This document shows, piece by piece, positions 24,232 to 35,820 of a stretch of 64,000 bases of DNA. The stretch covers positions 26,741,515 to 26,805,514 of the forward strand of contig NC_081543.1 of the NCBI RefSeq assembly GCF_901000735.1. The letters are read 5' to 3'. The position numbers and the translations under genes were made by a program. The stretch is from Corylus avellana (Eukaryota > Streptophyta > Magnoliopsida > Fagales > Betulaceae). The notes under the pieces are model-generated. The model did not search any database. It was not told the origin of the DNA and saw only the letters and a program-made list of their open reading frames with translations. Positions within the stretch are counted from its first letter, which is position 1; each line of letters starts with the position of its first letter.

Positions 24232-25470
24232 GACATTGCAACCAATTATGCCCAAAACTGAAGAACAAGCCAACAAGCAAGGATGGTGGTTTCTTTTTGA
24301 TGTTACAATTTGTATACTATTTTGAGGAGGAGAATTATTACTTGAAAAATGGTTTTTCAATAATTTTTGTTTTAGAGATCAATTTAAAGATGGTAAAAAA
24401 AATTGTTTTTCAAGTAAAAACATTTTCAGTAAGATCTAACTAATTATATAACCATAAAAGGACCCTAATTTGATTTGAAAAACCTTAAAAATAATAAGGA
24501 AATAAAGCCCTCAAATCTTAAAAACCGTAGAGTGTGGTACAAACTAGTCCAAAAGCTTATTATATACTCAATGTTTAACATAAGCCTATACACGATACCA
24601 AAACATTTTCATGTCAAAAAAAAGACGAAGACATTTTAATCTAGTCTATAGGTTACTCTCTTCAAGACTCAACCACAACTCATCGATCACATACTCAATA
24701 TGGTGACACTTTTGATACCAAAGATACAAGCTTCACACAGAATTTGCTCTTAAAAACGGGCTTATATAAAGAGGGTGTCCAAGAACTTATATACATATGG
24801 TTATGATTAGATATAGCCCATGTGAGACACTTAAGATCATAACAAAGTGTTCCTCAAATGATGAAATTGGTACTTGAAATTGCTAGTAGGTTTGAGAGAT
24901 CTTTTTGTGGGATTAGTCATGAATGAGTTAGATTCGATACTATCGGTTTAAGTTCTTGAGTTGAGTGATGATTTAAAATGATTTAAAAATAAAGGTTAGT
25001 TTACTCTCTATTTTATTTAAATATTTTTACCCCGGAGTTGCGGTTGGTAATTGAGTTTCAAAATTGACTGCAGCCAAAGTGGTGCCTGAAGTAAGCTTGT
25101 CACCATCTCTTGAAGTTGTTGAGAGATTCCAAATGCAAGATACTTTTGATAGAAAAAGAGCAAATAATGTGCAACTTTAAGGATTCTGCCCACTGCCAAC
25201 GCTGGGGGGGAATTTCTTCTGCCTAAAATAGACCTAGAGAGACTCTATAGCATTTGACTGCTTTTGCTGCACATTACCTTTCTCTTTCTTTTTTAGCTTA
25301 ATATAAATTGCACTTGATTGTGAAGACAAAAGTCAGTTTAATTATTACACAAAATGCTGAGGGGAAAGATAAGAAAAAAGCCACTCTCCTAACAAGCCAA
25401 AAGATTCACTTAACCAAACCCTAAACTCTCTGCTCACCCAGTACTGCCCATTATTGCTCATATAAAATCA

Positions 25471-25524
<54 letters not shown>

Positions 25525-26170
25525 GGTGTAAAAATAGAGAAAGCAACATGGACCTCACTTCCCAATTCCAAGTAGTGCAGACAAGTGGAATAAATGAACT
25601 TTACAAATGATCACTGAGTGCAAAATCATAAGAAAGTTTTGGAATAAATAAACTATAACAATTATTCCAAAAGAACCCTACTTGGGTTTTATCAACTTTA
25701 AGCCATCTCTCTAACCCTTACTAGGCAGGAACTCCATGCCTACACGCAACCGCTAGAAATTTGAAAAACACAATTTTTAAAAATGCAGTTAATTAACGTT
25801 TGATAAAATTGAAAACTGTGCGTTTTAAAAACATACCCATTTACCTACGATTTCTACGTTTTCAAAACCAGAATTTTGTTTAAATAGCATTTTTGGTCTG
25901 CGAAATCGGAATTAATAGCGAAAAAGTTCATATATAGTTTTATATAAAGCATATGAAGTGTGAACTGCTAGCTGTTAGATGGCTGCCTAATTGATTTCCC
26001 ACTAGAAGAAAAAAGCATCAAAGTTTTATTCTTTTTTCTTTTTTTTTCTTGAATTAAAAAAGTATCATCATCAGTGACATAGGGTTCTTTCCTGTCTGCT
26101 AGGTGGACAAATATTTTAAAAAATAAAGCTGGTCTACTTAATAATCATATGCCATTCGTGCACAAGCTTG

Positions 26171-26209
<39 letters not shown>

Positions 26210-26912
26210 AGAGTTTCTTTCTCACTCTAGATTTAAGAAATCATTAGCATAAGCTTTTAGAACATGGAATTTTCGATGAAGCAACAAGAAACCTTTTGTT
26301 GGACCAACAAATTAAGGAACAGCATAGTCGACAGCTTTTTTGTATCTATTATAATTTTTATGAACAATCTGGAGAAAATGAATTTGTAGGGGTATCTTTT
26401 CTAATAGGCCCAAAATAAATGGACTAATGAGGAGATAAGTGTATAGCAGTGCAATGATAGGAAATTGAACTAGTTTTTTAATCAATTATTCTAATATTGT
26501 GGTTTGGTCAAAAGATTAAGTCTTTGGAATAATTATAGGTGGGTGCTTATGTTTAATATAATATGCATTCTTTTCTATACTGCTCTCCCCATTATGTGAG
26601 TCGTATCTCTAGCTCATTCACATTTTTGTCATCAAACTATGAGGAGGGTTTGGCTTAATGATGATCAACTTACTGCATAATCATAGATTTTTGGTGCAAA
26701 AGAAATTAAAAAGGAAAAAAGAAAGAAAAAAGAAAATGGAACCTGTTGATATGTTGACATGATTCTCTTTCTTTCTCCTTTCTGTGACTCTTGTTAGATG
26801 CTTATTGTTGTTTCTTTTAGGGTTTCCTTTTCCCATTCTTGATACAGTTATCTGATATATATATATATTATTGGTTATCATTCTTATGAATATAAAAATA
26901 AAAAAGGAAGAT
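24232..26912. other. XPB 3' UTR and gene-free repeat-rich sequence
   Basis: The first few hundred bases should contain the XPB 3' UTR. The rest holds no gene I can support. Landmarks: a dispersed LTR-like repeat (separate entry), an (AT)n(AG)n microsatellite at ~25470-25520, a decayed Tourist-like sequence near 25745-25925, and an A41 run at about 26172-26207. Confidence 0.5.
24640..24852 (-). repeat. Dispersed LTR-like repeat, copy 1
   Basis: It shares extended similarity with 41340-41560. Landmarks read on plus: CTCAAT-TGGT, TTTTGATACCAAAG, AAAACGGGCTTATA (AAAACCGGTTTACA in copy 2), CTTATATA-ACATGGTTA, GACACTTAAGATCATAACAA. On the minus strand it starts TGTTATGATC, has TATATAAG words, and reaches TTTGGTATCAAAAG, which resembles an initiator-tRNA primer-binding site. 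A small LTR element fits, but neither element is complete. Confidence 0.45.
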
Positions 26913-27303
26913 AAACTTCACTTAAGACTCCTGAACTATACTAGGCGTTTTAAGAAGACTCTCAAAATTTAAAAAAACTCTCAAATTCACCTCCCTGAAC
27001 TTTCAATTTGATGCAATGTACCTCACTTGTCAGATTATAAATGTTAAAAGTGATAAACATGACTTTTATATAAAAATTTCAAATTACCCTTAATTTCAAA
27101 TTATTTTTTTTTTAAGAAAACTCGAAGGGTAATTTGGTCTTTTTAGTAAGTTTCATTAAGGGTTAACATCTGAATCTGACGGAAGGGGGTCAATTGAATT
27201 AAATTGAAAGTTCAGAGGGTTAAATTAAGAGTTTTTAAAATATGAGGGGGGTCTTTTCAAAACGCGTAGTAACTCAAAGGTCTTAAGTAAAGTTTCAAAA
27301 AAA
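26913..27303. mobile_element. MITE with ~50-bp inverted ends
   Basis: The left end (AAACTTCACTTAAGACTCCT) and the inverse of the right end (GAAACTTTACTTAAGACC) match for about 50 bp with small gaps. Both continue into a CGTTTTRARAAGAC word. The interior is AT-rich and non-coding. The family is not assigned. It is related in style to the element at 62716-63046. Confidence 0.6.
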
Positions 27304-27309
27304 AAGAAG

Positions 27310-27925
27310 TAAATAAATAAAAAGCCCTTCAAACTAACACTCGTTTGCGATAGAGCCCAACAATGTTCAAAATGTACTAAAGTAGCCCATCAAACTACCA
27401 AAGTGTGTCAAAAAGGCCATATCTTTTTTTATATTCCTATAATACCCCTATTCTTTTAAAAACTAAATAAAAAATAAACTAAAGTATTTTTTAAACAAAA
27501 AAAAAAAAAAAAAAAACCAAGAGAGGAATAAATACAAAATATATACTTTTTGAATAAATACAAAATTATTCACTGTAATTGGCTTAAATTATAAATCACT
27601 TGTGCAGTATAAAAAAATGGATTAATGCAGAATCAAAACATGTGGTTGGCTCAGCTGGCAGCCAACCCTTTCCTTTTTTTTCTTTTTTTTTCTCTTTTTT
27701 TTTTTAAAAAAAAAAGATTAATTTTTTAGTTTTTTATTTTATTAATTTTTTATTTTAGTTTTTAAAATAATAAGGGAATTATAGGAATATAAAAAATAAA
27801 AATAAAAAAAACATGTGGCCTTTTTGACACACTTTGGGAGTTTAACGGGCTACTTTAGCACCTTTTGAACATCGTTGGGCTGTTTAAAAAACGGTTATTA
27901 GTTTAGGGGTTTTTTTTTAATATTT
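27310..27925. mobile_element. Foldback/MITE element with long inverted ends
   Basis: The left arm (about 27316-27460) and right arm (about 27770-27925) are inverted copies: CCCATCAAACTACCAAAGTGTGTCAAAAAGGCC on the left is answered by GGCC...ACACACTTTGGGAGTTTAACGGGC-type sequence on the right. The centre holds poly-A/T and a short GGCTCAGCTGGCAGCC palindrome near 27645. No ORF. Confidence 0.62.
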
Positions 27926-28059
27926 TTCCAAAAAAAAAAAGTAGGGGGCTCTTTACTTCTTTTGCTTGGAAATGTACATATCTTCCCCTTTTTTTTTTTT
28001 CTTTTTTTTTTTTGTCGTAAAGAAAGTGATGAAATCATGATAATGAAAGGTGACAAAAT

Positions 28060-28205
28060 ATAAATTAAACCCATTAAATTTATGTATTATTCTTATCAGC
28101 TTAAACTTTTTAGATAAATAATAATCTAATGTCGTATCAGAGTTGGTAAAAGTCTTGAATTCAAACTCTGTTTCAGTCGCAATCCCATTTCAAATATTAA
28201 ATAAT
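28060..28205 (+). mobile_element. SMART/TRIM-like miniature LTR element remnant
   Basis: This is one of at least seven copies in the window of a tiny repeat. It runs ATTAAAT..ATTATT.TTATCAGCTTAAACTTTT (LTR-like part), a primer-binding-site-like word (here GTATCAGAGTTGG, consensus TGGTATCAGAGC), then GTCTTGAATTCAAACTCTGT. Only one LTR-like part plus the internal stretch is visible here. Confidence 0.5.
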
Positions 28206-28686
28206 TTTAACGAAAGGGTTTTGAGTCTTTTGACAACTTTTTTGGCCAAGTGAAGAAGATATTTACAATTAATAGTCATTACTTATCTGCTTTGAGATCA
28301 TTCACCTTCCATTTCATAGCATATATCCTGCAGATATTGTTCCAAAGACACACATGAATTTTAAAAGATTATGTCTTGTTTTGTGGAAAATAATGCTAAT
28401 AAGGTGGTCAGCTGACACATGATACCTTTGCTTTAATTTAATTTATTAATTATGTGCCTTGATTGAGTTTCTTATAAGGAAATAATAATTAGTTAATACT
28501 CTAAGCATCGCCAAATTAGAACTTTAATTGGCAATGCCTTTGACAGCAAAAGAAAGATGCAGTTTTTCTTGCTTCAGATATAAGGAACAGCAAAATCCGT
28601 ACGGCTTAACTGTCTTGTTAGAATATTTTCCATATATATTAGAATATTTTTCATGTTAAGCCATATTCCATCTTTAAGCCTCGGTG

Positions 28687-28865
28687 TAGGGTTCGTTTCG
28701 GTTTGCGGTTTTATAAAGTGTGATTTGAAATTATTTAAAAATTTAGTTAAGCGTTTTCGAATTGCGATTAGAAAAAAAAAAACGCAATTTCAAACAATCT
28801 ATTTTCTGCGATTTAGTTTAAAATCACTTTTTGTCTATGAAATCGCAATGTCAAACCTTCATAAA
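28687..28865. mobile_element. Decayed Tourist-like MITE
   Basis: The ends GGGTTCGTTTCGGTTTGCGG and CGCAATGTCAAACC are inverted. Internal TTTAAAATC words match the MITE at 22601-22914. No target duplication was established. Confidence 0.5.
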
Positions 28866-28945
28866 TTATGTTTTGAGTGCATGTGTTAGTGTTGTGTCAC
28901 ACATTAAAAAAGTATAAAGAAAATAGTAGATAATATACTTAATTT

Positions 28946-29477
28946 TTTTTATTTTTTTTTTTTAGGGAAAATCATTTGATCTCATTAATATAAAATTCAA
29001 GAGCACAAAAACTCTTACAAACAAGATCCTAGCCGAACCTAAAAGATCAAAGCCGAAGCTAAACAATTACACATCATAGAGGGCAATAACAAATAGATCT
29101 TATAATGAAGTCCTATCTATGACGTCAAACATCCGCTAACTCATGACTAATTTTCAGTTGTAACAACAAATTTGCTCTCGGCAAACACAATCCAATGCAT
29201 AAGTAGCTCTTATTCTTCGACCCTAGGATCAGAAAACCAATCTGCCGACACTCATCCTCCTTGACCCAAAAGCCAGGATACCGTTCACATCCACAATCCC
29301 AAGGGTTTGGACCAAAACATTAGGCGAGCGGATCAGAGGACATAACCTTATTACAAACAGCAAGAAATACAAGCAAAATACAAGTAGATGACGAAAATGG
29401 AAAAAACAACTAGAAAGCAGCAAGACAACACAACCAAAATACAGGGAAAAGCAAAACAACCGGAAAATAAAAAAAAA
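28946..29477 (-). mobile_element. LINE 3' end (minus strand)
   Basis: A T-rich tract at 28946-28964 precedes sequence that, read on the minus strand, ends TTGTGCTCTTGAATTTTATATTAATGAGATC-like and then poly(A). This is the usual 3' tail of a plant non-LTR element. No intact ORF was found. Its upstream part passes into the tandem module that begins at 29478. Confidence 0.5.
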
Positions 29478-32400
29478 CAGGAGCACATTAGGCGGATGTC
29501 GCCAGAAGAAAAGCCGATCGCGTGCTTGCCGGACACCTATGCGAGGAGGCGTTGGAAGCTCGACATGGTGGGGACGCGTGAAAAGACCCAGCAGAGGACG
29601 GTGAACGAAAAAGCGGGGCAGAGGAGATCGGTGGCACACTAAAAAAAAAAGGGGGGGACGTTTGAGTGAATCCCCCAAAAGCAGTTAACAATGACGGTCT
29701 TGATGGACGTAAACCTTTAATGTTGAACCACCTCAAAATCAAAATGATTATGGTGATTTCATATGTTAGGTAAGTACATGTTATTCCTATGTCCTTTTTT
29801 TTTTTTTTTTTAATATTAATTAAATAATTAAATATATTTTTTTTATTAACTTAAATTTTTGAGATAAGTTGTGATTTAACATGGTATTAAAAAAATAAAA
29901 ATAAAAAAATAAAAATTAACTTCGAACCTTGTCTTTGTCATTCACCTCTTTCATTTTTAGTTAAATATTTCACATATTTAAATCATCTTTTAAAAAAAAA
30001 ATTAAATAAATATGTGCCCATATATACATATATGTATATAAAGAGATAACAATGTATATTTACGTGCTTGTACAAAAAATGCTAATTCCACCCTAGTTAC
30101 ATTTATATATATAAAGGTCATGTTTGTTAATTTTTATTTTTTTTAATCAAGATAAATAAATTTTAACAAATAACTTAAAATACAAAACACAAAACACTTC
30201 TAAAAACAATTTGTACCATAACATTTTTTTAAAACCAAAAATAAAAAGACACTTCCTATAACACGTTAATATACATACCTTGTATTTTGAACTTTATTGT
30301 TCAAAACTCAAAAGAGTAATACGCTCATTACACACTGACTGTAATGACACGTTTAAAATAACTTTCCATGTAATTAACAACAACAAAAATAAAAAATAAA
30401 AGTCACTTAAAATACGTTACGTGTGAATGTATAAAAAGTAGTATTACTATGAACGTGTGAAGAGTAGTGTTACTGCGTGGCATGATACTATAGAAAGGGT
30501 GTGCCGTCCAACTACATGAACACTTGCAAATTGTGGTTCCAAGTAATCATTAGAACCGACGATTTGACAACACTAAAAAGGGTTGAAGCATAAACTACCA
30601 CCTATACAAACATTCTTCTAGCATTGGAAATTCTTAATAATCATAAACAGGAGCACACTAGGCAGATGTCGGCAGCCGAAAGAAAAGTCGATCGCGTGCT
30701 TACTGGACACCGATGCGAAGGAGGTGTTGGAAGCTCGACACGGTGGGGGACGCGTGATAAGACCCGGCAGAGGACTATGGACGAAAAAGCGGGGCAGAGA
30801 AGATCGAAGGCGCACTCAAAAAAAAGGGGGGGGGACGTTTGAGTGAATCCCCCAAAAGCAATTAACAATGACGGTCTTGATGGACGTAAACCTTTAATGT
30901 TGAACCACCTCAAAATCAAAATGATTATGGTGATTGCATATGTTAGGTAAGTACATGTTATTCCTATGTCTTTTTTCTTTTCTTTTTTAATATTAATTAA
31001 ATAATTAAATATACTTTTTTATTAACTTAAATTTTTGGAATAAGTTGTGATTTAACATGGTATTAAAAAAAAAAAAAAAAAATTTACTTCAAACCTTGTC
31101 TTTGTCATTCACCTTTCATTTTTAGCTAAATATGTGCCCATATATTCATATATGTATATAAAGAGATAACAATGTGTATTTACGTGCTTGTACACAAAAT
31201 TCTAATTCCACCCTCGTTACATTTATATATATAAAGGTCATGTTTGTTAATTTATATTTTTTTTAATCAAGATAAATAAATATTAACAAATAACTTAAAA
31301 TACAAAACACAAAACACTTCTAAAAACAATTTTTACCATAACATTTTTTTAAAACCAAAAATAAAAAGACACTTCCTATAACACGATAATATACATACCT
31401 TGTATTTTGAACTTTATTGTTCAAAACTCAAAAGAGTAATACGCTCATTACACACTGACTGTAATGACACGTTTAAAATGACTTTCCATGTAATTAACAA
31501 AATAATAATAATAATAATAATAAAAGTTACTTAAAATACGTTACGTGTGAATGTATTAAAAGTAGTATTACTATCAACGTGCGAAGAGTAGTGTTACTGC
31601 GTGGCATGAGACTATAGAAAGGGGTGTGCCGTCCAACTACATGAACACTTGCAAATTGTGTTGCCAAGTAATCATTAGAAATTTAGAACCGACGATTTGA
31701 CAACACTAAAAAGGGTTGAAGCATAAATTACCACCTATACAAACATTCCTCTAGCATTGGAAATTCTTAATAATCATAAACAGGAGCACACTAGGTGGAT
31801 GTCGGCATCCGGAAGAAAAACTGATCACGTGCTTGCCGGACACCGATGCGAAGGAGGCGTTGGAAGCTCGACGCGGTGGGGGATGTGTGAAAAGATCCGG
31901 CAGAAGACGGTGGACAAAAAAGCGGGGCAGAGGAGATCGGTGGCACACTCCAAAAAAAGGGGGAAAAGTTTGAGTGAATCCCTTAAAAGCAGTTAACAAT
32001 GACGCTCTTGATGGACGTAGACTTTTATTGTTGAACCACCTCAAAATCAAAATGATTATGGTGATTGCATATGTTAGGTAAGTACATGTTATTCCTATCT
32101 TTCTTTTTTTTTTTTTTTTTTTAAGTATTAATTAAATAATTAAATTTACTTTTTTTATTAACTTAAAATTTTGAAATAAGTTGTGATTTAACATGGTATT
32201 AAAAAAAAAAAAAAACTTCAAACCTTGTCTTTGTCATTCACCTTTCATTTTTAGTTAAATATTTCACATATTTAAATCTTTTTTTTTAAAAAAAAAATTA
32301 AATAAATATGTGCCCATATATACATATATGTATATAAACAGATAATACGCACTTGTACAAAAAATTCTAATTCCACCCTGGTTACATTTATATATATAAA

Positions 32401-32895
32401 GGACATGTTTGTTAAATTTTTTTTTTTTTTTTTTTTTTAAGATAAATGCATTTTAACAAATAACTTAAAATACCAAACACAAAACACTTCTAAAAACAAT
32501 TTTTACCGCAACATTTTTTTAAATCCAAAAATAAAAAGACACTTCCTATGTACATACCTTGTATTTTGAACTTTATTGTTCAAAACTCAGAAACGTAATA
32601 CGCTCATTATACATTGACACATTTAAAATGACTTTTTACGTTAATCACTTAATTAACAACAAAAAAATAAAATAAAAATCACTTAAAACACATTTCGTAT
32701 GAACGTATAAAAACTAGTGTTACTGTATAGCATGATACTATAGAAAGCATAGAAAGGGGTGTGCTGTCCACACTCCACGAACACTTGCAAATTGTGGTGC
32801 CAAGTAATCATTAGAACCGACGATTTGACAACACTAAAAGGGGTTGAAGCATAAACTACCACCTATACAAACATTCCTCTAGCATTGGAAATTCT
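29478..32895. repeat. Three tandem copies of a ~1.13-kb module
   Basis: Direct repeats start at the same word CAGGAGCACA: 29478-30647 (1,170 bp), 30648-31780 (1,133 bp) and 31781 to about 32895 (1,115 bp). Each has a GC-richer 5' segment (a LINE-related piece with GACACCGATGCGAAGGAGG and GTTGGAAGCTCGAC), then GGTTGAACCACCTCAAAATC, a SMART-like remnant, and an AT-rich tail ending CTAGCATTGGAAATTCTT. Apparent ORFs in the GC-rich part are short and not conserved in length. Copies differ by scattered substitutions and poly-A/T length. Confidence 0.88.
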
Positions 32896-33349
32896 TTGAC
32901 TGATGTCCCCATTGGTGAATGAAATTCTCATTTTCAAATGTTATATATTCACACCATCCCAATTAAAAAAATAAAATAAATAAAACAATATCGTCGTCTC
33001 TTTTTGACTTGCGCTTTGGCCTTTTCCAATTTTGGGCACAATGGTTGTCTGATTAAGAAAAAAGAATATATAATTTGTCCAAACCAAACAAAACCCATAT
33101 ATGGGTTTGCTTTCTTGCTGTTAAATTAGATTCAACATGATCATGTCTCTTATGATTCCTTTAGTGCAGCATCATATTTATGTTACACGAGTCAAATCCC
33201 AGGTGGACAACAAAAATTGTTCCTTTTCTTCATCTAAATCGATTGCTGCACTCACTAAAGGGAACCACCAGGTGTTACTCCCCCAGGTAAGTCTTTAAGC
33301 ATATTATTTTTCGATCAATATCTCATATGCACCATATATATATATATGG

Positions 33350-33800
33350 GAATGCTAGGTACTGTTCTCTTAGTGTTTTTTGGTTTTTGGGTGGATATCA
33401 TTTTCTAAAAACTGGGTAAGAGAAATAATTAAGGAACCCGTTAGGCCAGTTTCTATTTTTACTGTTTTAGAAAGTAATATCCACTAGAATGAGAAGAATA
33501 CGAGGATAACACATTGTTTGGCAATGGGCATGTATTGGGGTTCTTGGTTTGGAGGTGATTAATGTGATATAAAAGTAGATAAAAAATTTGAATTTTTTGT
33601 ATTGAAACGTGAAAGAGTTTTGGTTTATAGTAGGTTTTTTGTTTGAATAATAATAAAAGTAATAAGAAGTGATTAATGTGATAAATAAAAAGTAAGAATG
33701 TTGGGAAATTGGAAAAAAATAAAATAAAAAATAAAAAGAAGAAGAAGAAGAAAGAATTTGGCATGTCTTTTGCCAAACAAGGCCCTAGCATTTCTCATAT
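33350..33800. mobile_element. MITE-like element (also at 36537-36985)
   Basis: The ends GGGAATGCTAGGTACTG and CCCTAGCATTTCTC are inverted. The inner words TTGTTTGGCAATGGGCATG and GGCATGTC..TGCCAAACAAGG form a second nested inverted pair. The apparent 110-codon minus ORF here is low-complexity Phe/Leu from A/T runs and is not a gene. Confidence 0.5.
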
Positions 33801-34591
33801 ATGTAATATACCTGGGTTTTTTTCATTACAGTAAATCTAATTACTCGTCTCTCGTCCTACTTTCATACCACTAACTGGCTGATGTAGTAATGAACTTTTT
33901 TCTTTTTTTAATAAAGACGAGTCTAATGGCTAATGAATATTGCCACATTAGTCCACTGGTATAAGAGTGGTGTAGTTTAATGTTGGGACGTTTTTGCTGA
34001 ATAATATATGATATAATTTGAGCCATTCTATAAAAATTCTTAGCGTATTAACTATGCGTGTTACTTGTCACAATTTTAGCCACATGTAACAATTTTAGAA
34101 AACCTAGGGTTTACAGTCACTAGTTATTATTATTATTATTATTTTATTTTTTTGTGAGTAGTCACTAATTAATTAGTTTCTGCTATTATACATTAGATTA
34201 GAATTGGATTCCTTCCTTCAACAATCTGTCAATCAAATAACCCTTCCTAAGGTAGAAAAAGCAAACTATGTATCCAATCCAAACATGCCCTCAGATACAT
34301 TATCATGGTATAGAAATGGTAGCTTTTAAAAGCAACTTTAAAGCTTAAGGTATATTATTATTTAGTCAAAGATGTCAAGCTAAATGTACAATATTAGTAC
34401 TTTAGTGAGTCCTTGTAAGTGTACCTAATGCCATATTCCTATAGAGATCAAAGACTGGCTGGCCTTTTGTGTGGCTGCAAATGTCCTAGCAAAATCGTGT
34501 GATATTTGTCAAGTATAATCCAGAAATATTGATGTGGAATTGGGAAAAACTAGTGGAGATGGGAGTTTTAATGGTCAGTATCACTTGGTTA

Positions 34592-35060
34592 AAATATTAA
34601 TTAAATAATTAAATTTATTATTTTTTATCAGTATAAATTTTTAAAATAATTGGTAATAGTTTTACCGACACAAATTTCCTCCAAACTGGTTTGGAGGAAA
34701 TTTTCTTTAACCTATTCTAATTGGATTTCTAAAAAATTAATGTTTGACTTTCTAGGTTAGTAAAATAATAATAAATGACTGTTAAAAATATTAAAGAAAT
34801 ATGTGAGAGATAACACTTAACACTTATTAAAGTAGGTTGAAGGAAATTTTCTCAAAATTGGGCATATATTAGAGCAAAGATCTTGAATTCAAACCTTATT
34901 CTCTGTTATTTACCTCCCATTCATATTGGACTTCATTTATTTTCCGCTCACACGTGAGGAAGAACGTTATAATATAAATTAAATGATTAAATTCATATAT
35001 TTTTATCAGCTTAATTAACAATTTGTTTAAACTTTTGACTAGATAAGTAGTGGTTTAACC
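34592..35060 (+). mobile_element. SMART/TRIM-like element with internal insertion
   Basis: The left LTR-like part (34592-34665, TATTAATTAAATAATTAAAT...) and right LTR-like part (about 34965-35060, ending GATAAGTAGTGGTTTAAC) flank an internal stretch with TTGAATTCAAACCTT and ACCTCCCATTC, plus a purine-rich GTGAGGAAGA before the right part. About 195 bp (34666-34860), with AATTTCCTCC/GGAGGAAATT inverted words, interrupt the element near the primer-binding-site position. A near-identical copy lies at ~37790-38240 in the duplicated segment. Confidence 0.55.
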
Positions 35061-35720
35061 CGCATAATAAAAATGGGTCAATTTCTTTAAGATAAGTAGT
35101 GATTTAACATGCGCGTAATGATAGCGGGGAGGTTGGGGAGGTTTCTTTTTAAGTAGCAAATTGTGCATGAGAGAGTTGCAAATTAAAGGAGATGATGTGG
35201 ATTGATGGAGACAATATTTCTGTGCAAAGAGAATCGTCTACTCAAATACGTGGAATGTAAACATGCTACTCCAATGACAAAATAAAGAGGCATCTGTTCA
35301 CTAGAAATCTTGCTTTAAAATAAAGTTTATGATAAGTGACATTGATTACTTGCTAGAATCGTGAGTAACAAACCACCACTCAACCTTCTTCTTGGCTTTT
35401 AGGTCAAGAAATTATGGGAAAGAATCATTTTAATTATATTTATCGTTTAATATTTACTATCCTATATATAACCAGCTTTATGCGCATGTTTTTGTCTTAA
35501 ATTCTTAGAAAAAATTATATTTAATCTTTAGGGTTTCGTTTGATTTGAATTTTCAATTTCAAGACGTATTTATGTGACTTTGTCGTCAAAATTAAAGTTT
35601 TTCATATGTTACATGTGTTTTATTTGACATGTCAACATTCACCTCAACACTCTAATGCAATGTAACGCTAATGGAACCAAAGTCTTTTGTTACTGTGGGT
35701 TTGCTTTTTAGGTTCTCAGG

Positions 35721-35820
35721 NNNNNNNNNNNNNNNNNNNNNNNNNNNNNNNNNNNNNNNNNNNNNNNNNNNNNNNNNNNNNNNNNNNNNNNNNNNNNNNN
35801 NNNNNNNNNNNNNNNNNNNN
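35721..35820. other. Assembly gap, exactly 100 N
   Basis: A run of exactly 100 N, the conventional size for a scaffold gap of unknown length. Sequence to its right restarts with a copy of sequence already present at 32631. Confidence 0.99.

Larger units (their letters stand above)
32631..35720. repeat. Left copy of 3.1-kb direct duplication ending at the N gap
   Basis: The 3,090 bp match 35821-38902 almost base for base from ACTTTTTACG to GGTTCTCAGG. Differences are sparse: for example GAGGATAAC versus GAGGAGAAC near 33508, an ATT-repeat length change near 34130, and an 11-bp difference near 34680. The first ~265 bp are the tail of tandem module 3. The match stops exactly at the gap. Confidence 0.93.

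Noticed and set aside
29229..29742. Overlapping ORFs up to 149 codons
   Set aside because: They fall in the GC-richer part of the tandem module, differ in length and frame among the three copies, and match no domain I recognise.
33120..33290. Possible miRNA hairpin (CCTTTAGTGCAGC ... GCTGCACTCACTAAAGG)
   Set aside because: The arms pair only about 13 bp with a 4-nt bulge, and no known miRNA matches. Too weak to annotate.
33459..33791. 110-codon minus ORF, repeated at 36649-36981
   Set aside because: Low-complexity Phe/Leu/Tyr translation of A/T-rich MITE sequence; it is duplicated only because the region is duplicated.
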